A DNA stretch of 64,000 nucleotides from Streptomyces sp. NBC_00237 (GCF_026342435.1 NZ_JAPEMT010000002.1:1922001-1986000); one strand, 5' to 3'. Shown: positions 1 to 8,661, counted from the first letter of the stretch. Notes: generated from the letters alone by a model not told the origin. Program-made: numbers and translations.

Positions 1-1142
1 TCCCGGGCGGACTCGCTGAGCCGGGCGGCCAGCGGCGCGACCGGGGCGATGCCCTCCGCGAGGGTGGGCAGCGGTACGTCGTGCCCGTCCTCGGCGTCGA
101 AGGGCGCGTCGAGCGGCGCCTCGGTGAAGTACCCGTACTCGTCAAAGGCCCCCGGGTCGGCGCGCAGCACGTCACGCTGCCGCAGCAGCGCCCCCGCCTG
201 CACGAACCTGAGCGGCAGCCCCTCCGACTCGAACCACAGATCACCGGCCCAGTTGGCCTCCTCGTCGGTGAGCGGCCGGTCGACGGCACGCTCCAGGAGC
301 TCCAGCGACGCCCCCCGCCCGAGCCCGCCGAGCAGCACCTCTTCGAGGAATCCGGCGGGCGTCTCGGCGGCGGCCTCGGGCGTGGTGGCGAGCAGGAACG
401 CGCACTCGGGCGTGGCGGCGAGCAGCTCCTCCAGGGCCTCCCCGCCGAACTCCAGGTCGTCCAGGACGACGATCGCGCCGATCTCGTGGACGTGGCCGAG
501 CAGTTCGTCCCGGTCGGGCCGGTGCAGCGGGGCCCGGAAGACGGCGGCGAACAGGTTCTGGAGCAGTTCGGCCGCCGTACGACGGTGACCGGAGAGCCGT
601 ACGACGCCGTCCGGCGCGAGCTCGGCGCACTCCTCGGCGACGGCGTCGAGCAGCGCCGTACGGCCCGATCCCGGCGAGCCGACGAGCCGCACGGAACGTC
701 CGCGCGACAGCAGCCCCACCAGTTGCTCGTGCTCCTCCTGCCGCTCCAGGAGCGGCAGTTCGGGCACGGCGGGGCCCGGCGGGACCGGCGGCTTGGCCGC
801 CCGCGCCAGTTCGGCGCGGTCGGCGGCCGGGCGGCGCACGGGAACGGCGGGCCGTTCACCGGGCGGGCAGGGTTCGATCTCGCTTCCGTCGACCGGATTG
901 ACGGTCAGCAGGAAGTCCCCCGAGGTGAACTGGATCGTGCGGGCGAGCGAAGGCGACGCGCTCGGACCCAGGTCGCGCGTCATGGGATCACGGCGTATCG
1001 GATCATGACCTGCCGGATCGCGGTGCGCCGGGTCGCGGTGCGCCGGGTCGCGCTCCCGCGCGCTGCCCGACGTGTCCCGCTCGTCGTGGTTGCGGATGTT
1101 GTCCTGACCGTGCTCTTCAGGTCCCCGGTTCATCGGGTCCAT
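1..1142 (-). CDS. P-loop ATP-binding regulatory protein (3' end outside window)
   Basis: This minus-strand frame is open from an ATG at 1142 to the window edge (380 codons visible, C-terminus missing). GGGGGG lies about 8 nt upstream of the ATG. The N-terminus is hydrophilic with a short repeat (DPAHRDP twice, then DPAGHDP). A Walker A motif GSPGSGRT lies near residues 154-161 and a Walker B-like IVVLDDLEF near 222-230, followed by Leu-rich helical sequence. This resembles the ATPase part of NB-ARC/LuxR-AfsR-type regulators, which bind nucleotide and change oligomeric state. Position next to a STAS gene matches SCO5387 in S. coelicolor as I recall it. The effector domain cannot be judged because the gene is cut off. 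High G+C third positions confirm this frame over its shadows. Confidence 0.8.
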   Translation of the reverse strand, partial: MDPMNRGPEEHGQDNIRNHDERDTSGSARERDPAHRDPAHRDPAGHDPIRRDPMTRDLGPSASPSLARTIQFTSGDFLLTVNPVDGSEIEPCPPGERPAVPVRRPAADRAELARAAKPPVPPGPAVPELPLLERQEEHEQLVGLLSRGRSVRLVGSPGSGRTALLDAVAEECAELAPDGVVRLSGHRRTAAELLQNLFAAVFRAPLHRPDRDELLGHVHEIGAIVVLDDLEFGGEALEELLAATPECAFLLATTPEAAAETPAGFLEEVLLGGLGRGASLELLERAVDRPLTDEEANWAGDLWFESEGLPLRFVQAGALLRQRDVLRADPGAFDEYGYFTEAPLDAPFDAEDGHDVPLPTLAEGIAPVAPLAARLSESAR

Positions 1143-1382
1143 GGTCAAAGCCCCCCAGATGCGTTGCGTGCTGACTGCCCCTCCCGGCCTTTCGCACGCT
1201 CGCTGTCGCTTCTGGTCCGGTGCCCGCCGACGTGGGTGCATCCATTGCGTGGGCTCGTCAAGCGGCAGGCGACCGAACCCTAGACCTTCGCACATTATCT
1301 ACGAATGCCGGGTGCCCCGGGTGCCCCGGCACGTCACAGTCCTGTGAGGATTGCGGCACCACGACCGAGGGGTGGGACGGGC

Positions 1383-1706
1383 TCAGACGCGCGGCAGCGA
1401 GTCCGCCGCGAGCCCGCCCTCGATCGCCAGGATCCGGTGCAGCCGGGTCGCCACGAGCAGCCGCTGCATCTGCGGCGGCACGCCGCGCAGGACGAGGCGT
1501 CGCCCGCACCGTCCGGCCCGCCGGTGGGCGCCCATGATGACGCCCAGTCCGGTGGCGTCCCACGAGTCCAGCTCGGTCAGGTCGAGCACGAGGTCGCCGG
1601 CGCCGTCGTCGACGGCCGAGTGCAGGACCGTACGGGCGTCCGCCGCGCTGCGGACGTCGAGGCGGCCCCCGACGACCAGCTCGACGTGATCGCCCCTGAT
1701 GTGCAT
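1383..1706 (-). CDS. STAS-domain anti-sigma-factor-antagonist-like protein
   Basis: The product is 107 aa from the ATG at 1706, which has GGGGAG 5 nt upstream; a longer frame to 1766 has no better ribosome site. It is a single STAS domain: an N-terminal strand (HIRGDHVELVVGGRLDV), then LVLDLTELDSWDATGLGV, then a C-terminal amphipathic half. STAS antagonists of the SpoIIAA/RsbV/BldG type bind HATPase anti-sigma factors and are controlled by phosphorylation of the Ser in D-S-[ST]-G. Here the motif reads D-A-T-G, so the usual acceptor is Ala and only the following Thr remains. It is probably a partner-switch protein; its partner is not obvious in the neighbourhood. Confidence 0.85.
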   Translation of the reverse strand: MHIRGDHVELVVGGRLDVRSAADARTVLHSAVDDGAGDLVLDLTELDSWDATGLGVIMGAHRRAGRCGRRLVLRGVPPQMQRLLVATRLHRILAIEGGLAADSLPRV

Positions 1707-1818
1707 GTGCGCTCCCCGAGAGTGCGTGTCCGTGACGTCTTCGTCGTCTTTATTTCTTTCCATCAACTGACTGCCGTGAGTGCAGAGAAGTTGCCGTCTG
1801 TAAGCGAATCGATACCGA

Positions 1819-1838
1819 GTTCACCCGTGTGGGTGAAC
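1819..1838. promoter_or_regulatory. Perfect 8-bp inverted repeat upstream of the STAS gene
   Basis: GTTCACCC (1819-1826) and GGGTGAAC (1831-1838) are separated by GTGT. It lies in the 224-bp gap between the 3-hydroxybutyryl-CoA dehydrogenase stop and the STAS start, about 115 nt upstream of the STAS ATG. It has no T-tract on either strand, so an operator is as likely as a weak terminator. Confidence 0.4.
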
Positions 1839-1930
1839 GCAATGACCGATATGACGCCCTTGCGCTCTACAGTCGTCGAACGTCAGTGCCCGCAGCCCGT
1901 CGGCGCTCGCAGTTCGCAGGCGCCTGCGGC

Positions 1931-2782
1931 TCAGCCGTGCTTGTAGAAGCCCTGGCCGCTCTTGCGGCCGATGTCGCCCGCGTCGACCATGCGGCGCATG
2001 AGCTCCGGCGGGGCGAACTTCTCGTCCTGCGACTCGGTGTAGATGTTGCCGGTGGCGTGCAGCAGGATGTCGACGCCGGTGAGGTCGGCGGTGGCGAGCG
2101 GCCCCATGGCGTGGCCGAAGCCCAGCTTGCAGGCGAGGTCGATGTCCTCGGCGCTGGCGACGCCCGACTCGTACAGCTTGGCGGCCTCGACGACCAGCGC
2201 GGAGATCAGACGGGTCGTCACGAATCCGGCCACGTCCCGGTTGACGACGATGCACGTCTTGCCGACCGACTCGGCGAACTCGCGCGTCTTCGCCAGCGTC
2301 TCGTCGCTCGTCTTGTAGCCGCGCACCAGCTCGCACAGCTGCATCATCGGGACCGGCGAGAAGAAGTGCGCGCCGACGACCCGCTCCGGACGCTCCGTCA
2401 CGGCCGCGATCTTGGTGATCGGAATGGCGGAGGTGTTGGAGGCGAGCACGGCGTCGTCCCGTACGAGCTTGTCCAGCGTGCGGAAGATCTCGTGCTTGAT
2501 CTCCAGCTTCTCGAAGACGGCCTCGACGACGATGTCGGCGTCCGCGACCGCGTCCAGGTCGGTGGTCGTGCTGATCCGCCCGAGCGCCGCCTCGGCGTCC
2601 TCGGCCGACAGCTTGCCCTTGCTCACGAACTTGTCGTACGACGCCTTGATGCCGTCCGTGCCACGGGTCAGGGCCGCGTCCGTCACGTCGCGCAGGACCA
2701 CCTCCCAGCCCGCCTGGGCCGAGACCTGGGCGATGCCCGATCCCATGAGACCGGCACCGATGACGGCGAGCTTCCTGGCCAC
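1931..2782 (-). CDS. 3-hydroxybutyryl-CoA dehydrogenase
   Basis: The 283-aa protein starts at GTG 2782, with AGAGGGAG about 8 nt upstream. The N-terminal Rossmann motif GAGLMGSGIA (residues 9-18) binds NAD(P). The family signatures follow: ASNTSAIPIT, then GAHFFSPVPMMQLCELV with the catalytic His, and NRDVAGFVTTRL. The C-terminal helical domain ends in GRKSGQGFY. Length is normal for the single-function enzyme (280-290 aa). It oxidises or reduces 3-hydroxybutyryl-CoA / acetoacetyl-CoA in butyryl-CoA and C4 metabolism. It is transcribed on the same strand as the TetR gene upstream, 184 bp away, but nothing ties the two functionally. Confidence 0.93.
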   Translation of the reverse strand: MARKLAVIGAGLMGSGIAQVSAQAGWEVVLRDVTDAALTRGTDGIKASYDKFVSKGKLSAEDAEAALGRISTTTDLDAVADADIVVEAVFEKLEIKHEIFRTLDKLVRDDAVLASNTSAIPITKIAAVTERPERVVGAHFFSPVPMMQLCELVRGYKTSDETLAKTREFAESVGKTCIVVNRDVAGFVTTRLISALVVEAAKLYESGVASAEDIDLACKLGFGHAMGPLATADLTGVDILLHATGNIYTESQDEKFAPPELMRRMVDAGDIGRKSGQGFYKHG

Positions 2783-2966
2783 TGCACACTCCCTCTGACT
2801 GACTACCGCGTGCTACCGCGTATTCGTTGTCCTGTGGCGGAGGCTATCGCCGGAAGGGGCCGCTGGGGCGGCGAAGAGATGCGCGTCACGTCTCAGATGA
2901 CGGACATCACACTGGTACGGGCCGGACCGCGCCCCGGCACGCACCGGCCCGCGACCCGGGTGCGCG

Positions 2967-3608
2967 TCAGCTCGCGTCCCGTACGGCGTAGTTGAGCACG
3001 TGCTCGCTCAACAGCCCCTCCATGTCGTCCAGGAGGACCAGCGCCTCCCGCGACACCTCGGCGGGCACGCGCCCCTTCACCATCTCGCGCCCGATCCACG
3101 CCATCAGCGTCGAGTGCACCCAGACGATCTGCCCGGCGACCAGCTCAGGCAGGTCGTCCCCGTCCTCGGCGCCGACGTCCTCCCGCAGCGCCTTCTCCAG
3201 GTTCTCCAGCGACTCCTGCTGGACGGACCAGAGCCGGGAGCGCAGCGTGTGCGCGCCATGCACGACCTCCAGGAAGCGGTCGTACCCCTCCATCAGCCCG
3301 ACCCGGGGCGAGACGGCCTCGACGTCGATGCGCAGCTCGCGCAGCACGGCCCGGGCCGCCGACTCGCCCTTCTCCCGCCCCCGCACACACCGGGCGAGCA
3401 GGTCGACGACGCCCGCGCTGCGGTCGAAGAAGAGGTCCTCCTTGGCCGGGAAGTAGTTGTAGACGGTGTTGACGGAGACGTCGCTGGCGGCGGCGATCTC
3501 GGCGATCGTCACCGCGTCGAAGCCCTTCTCCAGGAACAGCCCGGTGGCCACGTCGGAGATGTACTGCCTGGTCTGGCGCTTCTTGCGCTCTCTCAGTCCC
3601 TCAGCCAT
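2967..3608 (-). CDS. TetR-family transcriptional regulator
   Basis: The product is 213 aa from ATG 3608. The N-terminal HTH spans about residues 8-55: RQYISDVATGLFLEKGFDAV, then IAEIAAASDVSVNTVYNYFP, the classic TetR recognition helix. The rest is an all-helical ligand/dimer domain. The frame extends to a GTG at 3653, but ATG 3608 is preceded by TACGAT (3615-3620) at 6 nt, a vegetative -10 placed as in leaderless Streptomyces mRNAs. The gene is divergent from the ABC exporter at 3710, so it very probably represses that exporter and itself. Confidence 0.88.
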   Translation of the reverse strand: MAEGLRERKKRQTRQYISDVATGLFLEKGFDAVTIAEIAAASDVSVNTVYNYFPAKEDLFFDRSAGVVDLLARCVRGREKGESAARAVLRELRIDVEAVSPRVGLMEGYDRFLEVVHGAHTLRSRLWSVQQESLENLEKALREDVGAEDGDDLPELVAGQIVWVHSTLMAWIGREMVKGRVPAEVSREALVLLDDMEGLLSEHVLNYAVRDAS

Positions 3609-3635
3609 CCCGCAATCGTACGCAGCGTCCTTGGC

Positions 3636-3689
3636 CTCACTGAATACTTGCACCCTCTTAATTTTTGGGGCGATTGCAAATTTGGTGAG
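3636..3689. promoter_or_regulatory. Divergent promoter/operator region between tetR and the ABC exporter
   Basis: The 101-bp space between the divergent starts holds a locally AT-rich stretch. CTCAC (3636-3640) and GTGAG (3685-3689) face each other, as do TTGCA (3648-3652) and TGCAA (3675-3679). The two pairs are one base off a common centre, so this is an imperfect operator candidate only. The minus-strand -10 TACGAT (3615-3620) lies just outside. Confidence 0.3.
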
Positions 3690-3709
3690 CCTCTGCTTTT
3701 CTATCCCTC

Positions 3710-4516
3710 ATGACAGCTCCCGAACCCCCGCCCCCGATCGTCAGCACCTCGAACCTGACCCGCACCTTCCCGACCCAGGCGGGCCCGGTCGAAGCCGTCC
3801 GGGGCATCGACCTGACCGTCCGCCCCGGCGAGATCCTCGGCTTCCTCGGCCCCAACGGCGCGGGCAAGACCACGACCCTGCGGATGCTCACCACGCTCCT
3901 CGCCCCGACCGGCGGCACCGCCACGGTCGCGGGCCACGACCTGCTGACCGACCCCACGGGCGTACGAAGCAAGATCGGTTACGTCGCCCAGTCGGGCGGC
4001 GTCGACCCGCACATCCCGGTGCGCGAGGAACTGGTCACGCAGGGCCGCCTCTACCGCCTCACCAAGTCCCAGGCGGCGGCCCGCGCGGACGAACTGGCCG
4101 AAGCCCTGGACCTCACCGCCTTCCTGGACCGCAACTGCTCCGCCCTCTCCGGCGGCCAGCGGCGACGGCTCGACATCGCGATGGGGCTCACCCACCGCCC
4201 GGAGGTCCTCTTCCTCGACGAGCCGACGACCGGCCTGGACCCGGCCAGCCGCAGCGACCTCTGGGACCTGGTCCGCCGCCTGCGCAGCGCGTTCGGCACG
4301 ACGGTCGTCCTCACCACCCACTACCTCGACGAGGCCGACGCGCTCTCCGACCGGCTCGTGATCATCGACAAGGGCAAGGTCGTCGCGGACGGCACCCCGC
4401 ACGCGCTCAAGCTCCGTCACACGGGTTCGCCCGACGCCTCCCTCCAGGACACCTTCCTGGCCATCACCGGACGCGCCGCCCCGGCGCCGAAGGACAACAC
4501 GCCCGTAGCGGTCTAG
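3710..4516 (+). CDS. ABC transporter ATP-binding protein, DrrA-type
   Basis: The product is 268 aa. Walker A GPNGAGKT is at residues 47-54, the signature LSGGQRRRLDIAMGL near 145, Walker B VLFLDEPTTGLD near 166-177, and the H-loop TTHYLDEAD follows. The C-terminal tail is the short DrrA-like extension. This family energises ABC-2 permeases that export drugs or lipids. ATG 3710 has no clear Shine-Dalgarno, so a leaderless transcript is possible. The permease gene begins 10 nt after the stop, and a TetR gene is divergent upstream: the standard layout of an inducible efflux cassette. The substrate is unknown. Confidence 0.93.
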   Translation: MTAPEPPPPIVSTSNLTRTFPTQAGPVEAVRGIDLTVRPGEILGFLGPNGAGKTTTLRMLTTLLAPTGGTATVAGHDLLTDPTGVRSKIGYVAQSGGVDPHIPVREELVTQGRLYRLTKSQAAARADELAEALDLTAFLDRNCSALSGGQRRRLDIAMGLTHRPEVLFLDEPTTGLDPASRSDLWDLVRRLRSAFGTTVVLTTHYLDEADALSDRLVIIDKGKVVADGTPHALKLRHTGSPDASLQDTFLAITGRAAPAPKDNTPVAV

Positions 4517-4526
4517 GGACTCCCCC

Positions 4527-5282
4527 ATGCCATCTCTGCTCTCCGACACCTCCCTCATCCTGGGCCGGTACCTGCGCCAGACGCTGCGCTCGAAGTTCCA
4601 GATCTTCTTCGGCGTGCTGATGCCCCTGCTCTACCTGCTCTTCTTCGGCCCGCTCCTGACCGACCTGCCGCTGTCGTCGAAGGGCGACTCCTGGCAGGTG
4701 CTGGTCCCCGGCCTGCTCCTCCAACTCGGCCTGTTCGGGGCGTCGTTCGCGGGCTTCGCGCTCATCCTCGACAAGGGCACGGGGGTGGTGGAGCGGATGC
4801 GGGTCACCCCCGTCAGCCGCCTCGCCCTGCTCCTGGGGCGGGTGCTGCGGGACGCCGTCCTCTTCGTCTTCCAGGCCGTACTGCTGGTGGCGGCGGCCCT
4901 GCTGATGGGCCTGCGCGCCCCGCTGCCCGGCATCCTGATCGGCTTCGCCTTCGTCGCCGTACTGACGATCGCGCTCGCCTCGCTCTCGTACCTCCTGGCG
5001 ATGAAGGTCTCGACGCCGCAGGGCTTCGGGCCCGTGGTCAACGCGGTCTCGATGCCCGCGATCCTGCTCTCCGGCCTGATGCTGCCGATGGCCCTGGCCC
5101 CGACCTGGCTGGACGTCCTGTCCCACTTCATGCCGTTCCGCTACCTGGTGGACGCGGTGCGATCCGCGTACGTCGGGGAGTACGCGAACAGCACGATGCT
5201 GTACGGGGTGCTGGTGGCGGTCGCCTTCACGGGTCTCGCGGTGTACGCGGGCACCCGCGAGTTCCGCCGGGCCGGGGCCTGA
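4527..5282 (+). CDS. ABC-2 type transporter permease, DrrB-type
   Basis: The 251-aa membrane protein has about six hydrophobic segments: one near residues 23-43, the rest between about 60 and 235. The pattern matches ABC-2 permeases, including a cytoplasmic N-terminus, the RMRVTPVSR loop after the second segment, and a final segment before a basic tail. It starts 10 nt after the ATPase gene and is surely co-transcribed with it. Together they form a homodimeric exporter in the cytoplasmic membrane. Confidence 0.92.
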   Translation: MPSLLSDTSLILGRYLRQTLRSKFQIFFGVLMPLLYLLFFGPLLTDLPLSSKGDSWQVLVPGLLLQLGLFGASFAGFALILDKGTGVVERMRVTPVSRLALLLGRVLRDAVLFVFQAVLLVAAALLMGLRAPLPGILIGFAFVAVLTIALASLSYLLAMKVSTPQGFGPVVNAVSMPAILLSGLMLPMALAPTWLDVLSHFMPFRYLVDAVRSAYVGEYANSTMLYGVLVAVAFTGLAVYAGTREFRRAGA

Positions 5283-5298
5283 TCGCTACGCTCTGGGC

Positions 5299-5871
5299 AT
5301 GGTCAATCTGACGCGCATCTACACCCGTACCGGCGACAAGGGCACCACGGCGCTGGGCGACATGAGCCGTACGGCGAAGACGGATCTGCGGATCTCGGCG
5401 TACGCGGACGCCAACGAGGCGAACGCGGTGATCGGGACGGCGATCGCCCTGGGCAATCTGGAGGAGGACGTGGTCGCCGTCCTCACCCGCATCCAGAACG
5501 ACCTCTTCGACGTGGGGGCGGATCTGTCGACTCCGGTGGTCGAGGACCCGAAGTACCCGCCCCTTCGCGTGGAGCAGTCGTACATCGACAAGCTGGAGGC
5601 CGACTGCGACACCTACCTGGCGGAACTGGAGAAGCTCCGCTCCTTCATCCTCCCGGCGGGAACACCGGGCGCGGCCCTGCTGCACCAGGCGTGCACGGTG
5701 GTGCGGCGGGCGGAGAGGTCGACGTGGGCGGCCTTCGAGGTGCACGGCGACACGATGAACCCGCTCACCGCGACGTACCTGAACCGGCTCTCGGACCTGC
5801 TTTTCATCCTGGCCAGGACGGCCAACAAGTCGGTGGGCGACGTCCTGTGGGTCCCGGGCGGGGAGCGGTAG
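5299..5871 (+). CDS. Cob(I)yrinic acid a,c-diamide adenosyltransferase, PduO type
   Basis: The 190-aa protein carries the PduO-type signature: IYTRTGDKGTTALGD at residues 6-20 (ATP-binding loop), DANEANAVIG in the middle, and the helical C-terminal half with VRRAERSTWA and NRLSDLLFILAR. These enzymes transfer the adenosyl group of ATP to Co(I) corrinoids to make adenosylcobalamin. Length is typical (about 190 aa). It starts 16 nt after the ABC permease, possibly by read-through, but no functional tie is apparent. A strong hairpin follows the stop. Confidence 0.93.
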   Translation: MVNLTRIYTRTGDKGTTALGDMSRTAKTDLRISAYADANEANAVIGTAIALGNLEEDVVAVLTRIQNDLFDVGADLSTPVVEDPKYPPLRVEQSYIDKLEADCDTYLAELEKLRSFILPAGTPGAALLHQACTVVRRAERSTWAAFEVHGDTMNPLTATYLNRLSDLLFILARTANKSVGDVLWVPGGER

Positions 5872-5898
5872 CAACCATCAGCCTCGCCGACGTTTGAG

Positions 5899-5965
5899 GG
5901 GCCTGGGGCGGGCTCCGCCCCCACCCGGGTACGGCACGGATGGGGGCGGAGCCCGCCCCAGGCCC
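5899..5965. terminator. Bidirectional terminator between convergent genes
   Basis: A perfect 25-bp inverted repeat: left arm 5899-5923, right arm 5941-5965, 17-nt loop. It sits in the 135-bp gap between two converging genes (stops at 5871 and 6007). There is no T-tract, which is usual in Streptomyces. Confidence 0.75.
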
Positions 5966-6006
5966 GCCCCCACCCGCCCCTCGCAAAGCCGAAGCGGAGC
6001 CCCGGA

Positions 6007-6606
6007 TCACCGCTTGGTGAAGACCCCCGGCCTCTCCACCACCCCAGGCACGGCCCCCCGCCCCGGCTCCTCCGGAGCCCCCTGCTTCGGGAACACCACG
6101 TAACACGCCGCGATCACCGCGTTGATCCCCGCCACGAGCCCCATCCTCATCTGCCACTCCCGCAGGGAGCCGACCTCACCGCCCGACCCCACCATCCACA
6201 CCGCCGCCTGCAACAGCCCCGCCGCGATCGCGCACGCCAGGATCCACCGCCCCGCCGTCCGCAGCTCGTGCTTCGTCCGCGCCCACCCGTACTTCGGCGG
6301 CTTCACCGGCTCCGGCCCCCCGGCGTACCGATGGGCGAAGCGCACGTCCAGCCAGCGGATCGTGCGGTGCGCCATGACCACCGTGAAGCCGATGTAGACC
6401 GCCGCCAGCCCGTGCTTCCAGTCCGGCTGCGCCCCGTTGCGCAGGTCGATCACGGTGACGACCAGCAGCACGACCTCCAGCAGCGGCTCGCACAGCAGCA
6501 CCGCCGCCCCCAGCCTCGGCATCTTCGCCAGGTACCGCAGCGCCAGCCCGGCGAACAACAGCACCCAGAAAGCCACTTCACACGCGACGACCAGCGCGAC
6601 GACCAC
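6007..6606 (-). CDS. Integral membrane protein of unknown function
   Basis: The product is 199 aa from GTG 6606, which has GGGAGGAG about 8 nt upstream. The frame stays open to 7059, but that would run into the divergent histidine kinase gene. About four or five hydrophobic helices are visible: residues 1-20, 30-50, 65-82, 115-135 and a last one near 165-180. A basic loop KPPKYGWARTKHE lies between helices. I do not recognise a family beyond streptomycete integral membrane proteins of this locus. It is divergent from chiS and converges on the adenosyltransferase gene. No catalytic motif is seen. Confidence 0.7.
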   Translation of the reverse strand: MVVALVVACEVAFWVLLFAGLALRYLAKMPRLGAAVLLCEPLLEVVLLVVTVIDLRNGAQPDWKHGLAAVYIGFTVVMAHRTIRWLDVRFAHRYAGGPEPVKPPKYGWARTKHELRTAGRWILACAIAAGLLQAAVWMVGSGGEVGSLREWQMRMGLVAGINAVIAACYVVFPKQGAPEEPGRGAVPGVVERPGVFTKR

Positions 6607-6766
6607 GACCCGACTCCTCCCGTACGCACTCTGCCGAGCGCATCCCCATGATCGCCCGCCCTCCCCCGCCGCCGCATCGTCGCCAGTGACGAACCCCCGC
6701 TGCATCCTTCGATGTACCGCCGCTTCCGCCCGCGCGGGGAGGACGCCCGCCCGCGAGCCGTATTGA

Positions 6767-7990
6767 ATGGGAAGCGTGCCCCTCCGCCTCCCCGTCTTCC
6801 GCCCCCACCGCGACGACATCCTGCTCTCGGCGGGCAGCTGGCTGGCCGGCCTGCTGCTGTGGAAGCTGGGCCTGTTCAACCAGGGCAACCGCGACCTGAT
6901 GCCCAGCTGGGTGACCCTGGTCCCGATGACCCTGCTCGCCGGGGTGGAGCTGATCCGCAGGACCTCCCCGCAGCTCGCGCTCACCCTCGCCACCCTCGGG
7001 GTGGTCGCCGACCAGTTCACCTGGGGCAACCTCGCCACCGTGATCATGTTCGCGGACATCGTGTACGCGGCCGTCGTCTACGGCACTCCCTCGGCGGCCC
7101 GGCGCATCCCGATCACCACCGGCATGGTCACCCTCGCGGCCACCATCGGCTTCCTCGCCTGGTTCAAGAAGCCGGACGCCCTGCTGTTCGGCCTGATCGT
7201 CGGCGCGGTCAGCTTCGGGCCCGCCATGACCGGCGTCACCCTGCGCAACCACCGGCAGGCGGCCGAGGCCGCCCGGCTGCGCGCCGAGCAGACGGCCCTG
7301 CTCGCCGAGATCGACCACAACCAGGCCGTCCTGGCCGAACGGACCCGGATGGCCCGCGAGTTGCACGACATGGTGGCCAACCACCTCTCCGCCATCGCCA
7401 TCCACTCCACCGCCGCGCTCTCCATAGACACCCCCGAAACGTCCTCCCGCGCCCTCGCCGTCATCCGCGAGAACAGCGTCCAGGGCCTGGCCGAAATGCG
7501 CCGCCTGATCGGGCTGCTGCGGGCGGGCAACGAACACGAGGAGCCCTCCGCCGCGCCCACCCTCGACGGGCTCGACGCGCTGCTGGAACAGTCCCGGGCC
7601 TTCGTCGCCGACACCGGGCTGACCTTCGTGCTCGACGACGCCCGCCCCGCCGCGCTCAAGCTGCCGACCCCGGTGGAGCTGGCCGCGTACCGCATCGTGC
7701 AGGAGTCCCTGACCAACGCCCTCAAGCACGCCTCCCCCGGCCCGGTCACCGTCGCGCTCGCCCATGCCGACGGCACCCTGACCGTGACCGTGACCAGCCG
7801 GTTCGGCAGCGATCGCCCGGGGCCGAGGGCACCCGGCTCCGGGGCGGGCCTGGTGGGCATGGAGGAGCGGGTGACCCTCCTGGACGGCACGCTCGAAGCG
7901 GGTCCCGTCACCAGGGCGGACGACACCAAGATCTGGCAGGTACGGGCAGAGCTGCCCGCCGAGGACGACAGCAAGGAGCTGCCCATATGA
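6767..7990 (+). CDS. chiS: Sensor histidine kinase, NarL/HisKA_3 type (ChiS-like)
   Basis: The 407-aa kinase has four or five N-terminal hydrophobic segments (about residues 14-155) with almost no extracytoplasmic loop. A helical linker follows, then the HisKA_3 dimerisation domain with phospho-acceptor His200 in MARELHDMVANHL, and a HATPase with N-box RIVQESLTNALKHA and G-box GAGLVGMEERV. The stop overlaps the regulator start (ATGA). The start is uncertain: ATG 6767 is used here; GTG 6776 is the alternative. Directly upstream of a response regulator and chitinase C, it matches ChiS of S. coelicolor (SCO5378 as I recall), which senses a chitin-derived signal. Confidence 0.85.
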   Translation: MGSVPLRLPVFRPHRDDILLSAGSWLAGLLLWKLGLFNQGNRDLMPSWVTLVPMTLLAGVELIRRTSPQLALTLATLGVVADQFTWGNLATVIMFADIVYAAVVYGTPSAARRIPITTGMVTLAATIGFLAWFKKPDALLFGLIVGAVSFGPAMTGVTLRNHRQAAEAARLRAEQTALLAEIDHNQAVLAERTRMARELHDMVANHLSAIAIHSTAALSIDTPETSSRALAVIRENSVQGLAEMRRLIGLLRAGNEHEEPSAAPTLDGLDALLEQSRAFVADTGLTFVLDDARPAALKLPTPVELAAYRIVQESLTNALKHASPGPVTVALAHADGTLTVTVTSRFGSDRPGPRAPGSGAGLVGMEERVTLLDGTLEAGPVTRADDTKIWQVRAELPAEDDSKELPI

Positions 7991-8661
7991 ACGACGGAGC
8001 GACGACGAGCAGAGCGATCCGGGTGCTCGTCGCCGAGGACCAGTCGGCGGTACGGGCCGGGCTCGTGCTCATTCTCGGCAGCGCCCCCGACATCGAGGTC
8101 GTCGGCGAGGCGGCGGACGGCGAGGAGGCGGTGCGCCTGGCCCGTGAACTCCGCCCGGACATCGTGCTGATGGACCTCCAGATGCCCCGCCTGGACGGCG
8201 TGACCGCGACGCAGCAGGTGGTCGACGCGGGGCACGCCGACGTCCTGGTCCTGACCACCTTCGACCTCGACGCGTACGTCTTCGGCGCGCTGCGCGCCGG
8301 AGCGGCGGGCTTCCTGCTCAAGAACACCGAGGCCAAGGACCTGCTCGAAGCCGTACGGACGGTGGCCCGGGGCGAGGGCCTGATCGCCCCCGCCGTCACC
8401 CGCCGTCTGATCGCGGAGTTCGCCGCACCCGCCCCCGCGCGGAAGGCCAGCGGCGCGGACCTGTCCATCCTCGACCCGCTGACCCGGCGCGAGCGCGAGG
8501 TCCTCGCCCGGCTCGGCGAGGGGCTGTCCAACGCGGAGATCGCCGTACGTCTCGACATGGCGGAGGCCACCGTCAAGACGCATGTCAGCCGACTTCTGGG
8601 CAAGCTCGGGATGCGCAGCAGGGTCCAAGCGGCCGTCCTGGCTCAGGAATTGGGCATCTGA
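7987..8661 (+). CDS. chiR: LuxR-family response regulator (ChiR-like)
   Basis: The 224-aa protein has a receiver domain (residues 12-130) with acidic pocket E17/D18, phospho-acceptor D63 in VLMDLQMP and Lys in GFLLKNTEA. A C-terminal LuxR HTH follows (LTRREREVLARLGEG, then ATVKTHVSRLLGKLGM). ATG 7987 overlaps the chiS stop by 4 nt, so translation is probably coupled. ChiR regulators activate the neighbouring chitinase gene in other streptomycetes; the target repeats at 8723-8755 fit that. Confidence 0.9.
   Translation: MNDGATTSRAIRVLVAEDQSAVRAGLVLILGSAPDIEVVGEAADGEEAVRLARELRPDIVLMDLQMPRLDGVTATQQVVDAGHADVLVLTTFDLDAYVFGALRAGAAGFLLKNTEAKDLLEAVRTVARGEGLIAPAVTRRLIAEFAAPAPARKASGADLSILDPLTRREREVLARLGEGLSNAEIAVRLDMAEATVKTHVSRLLGKLGMRSRVQAAVLAQELGI

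Noticed and set aside
6607-7059. A 5' extension of the membrane protein gene to 7059
   Set aside because: It would overlap 290 bp of the divergent histidine kinase; GTG 6606 has a good ribosome site.
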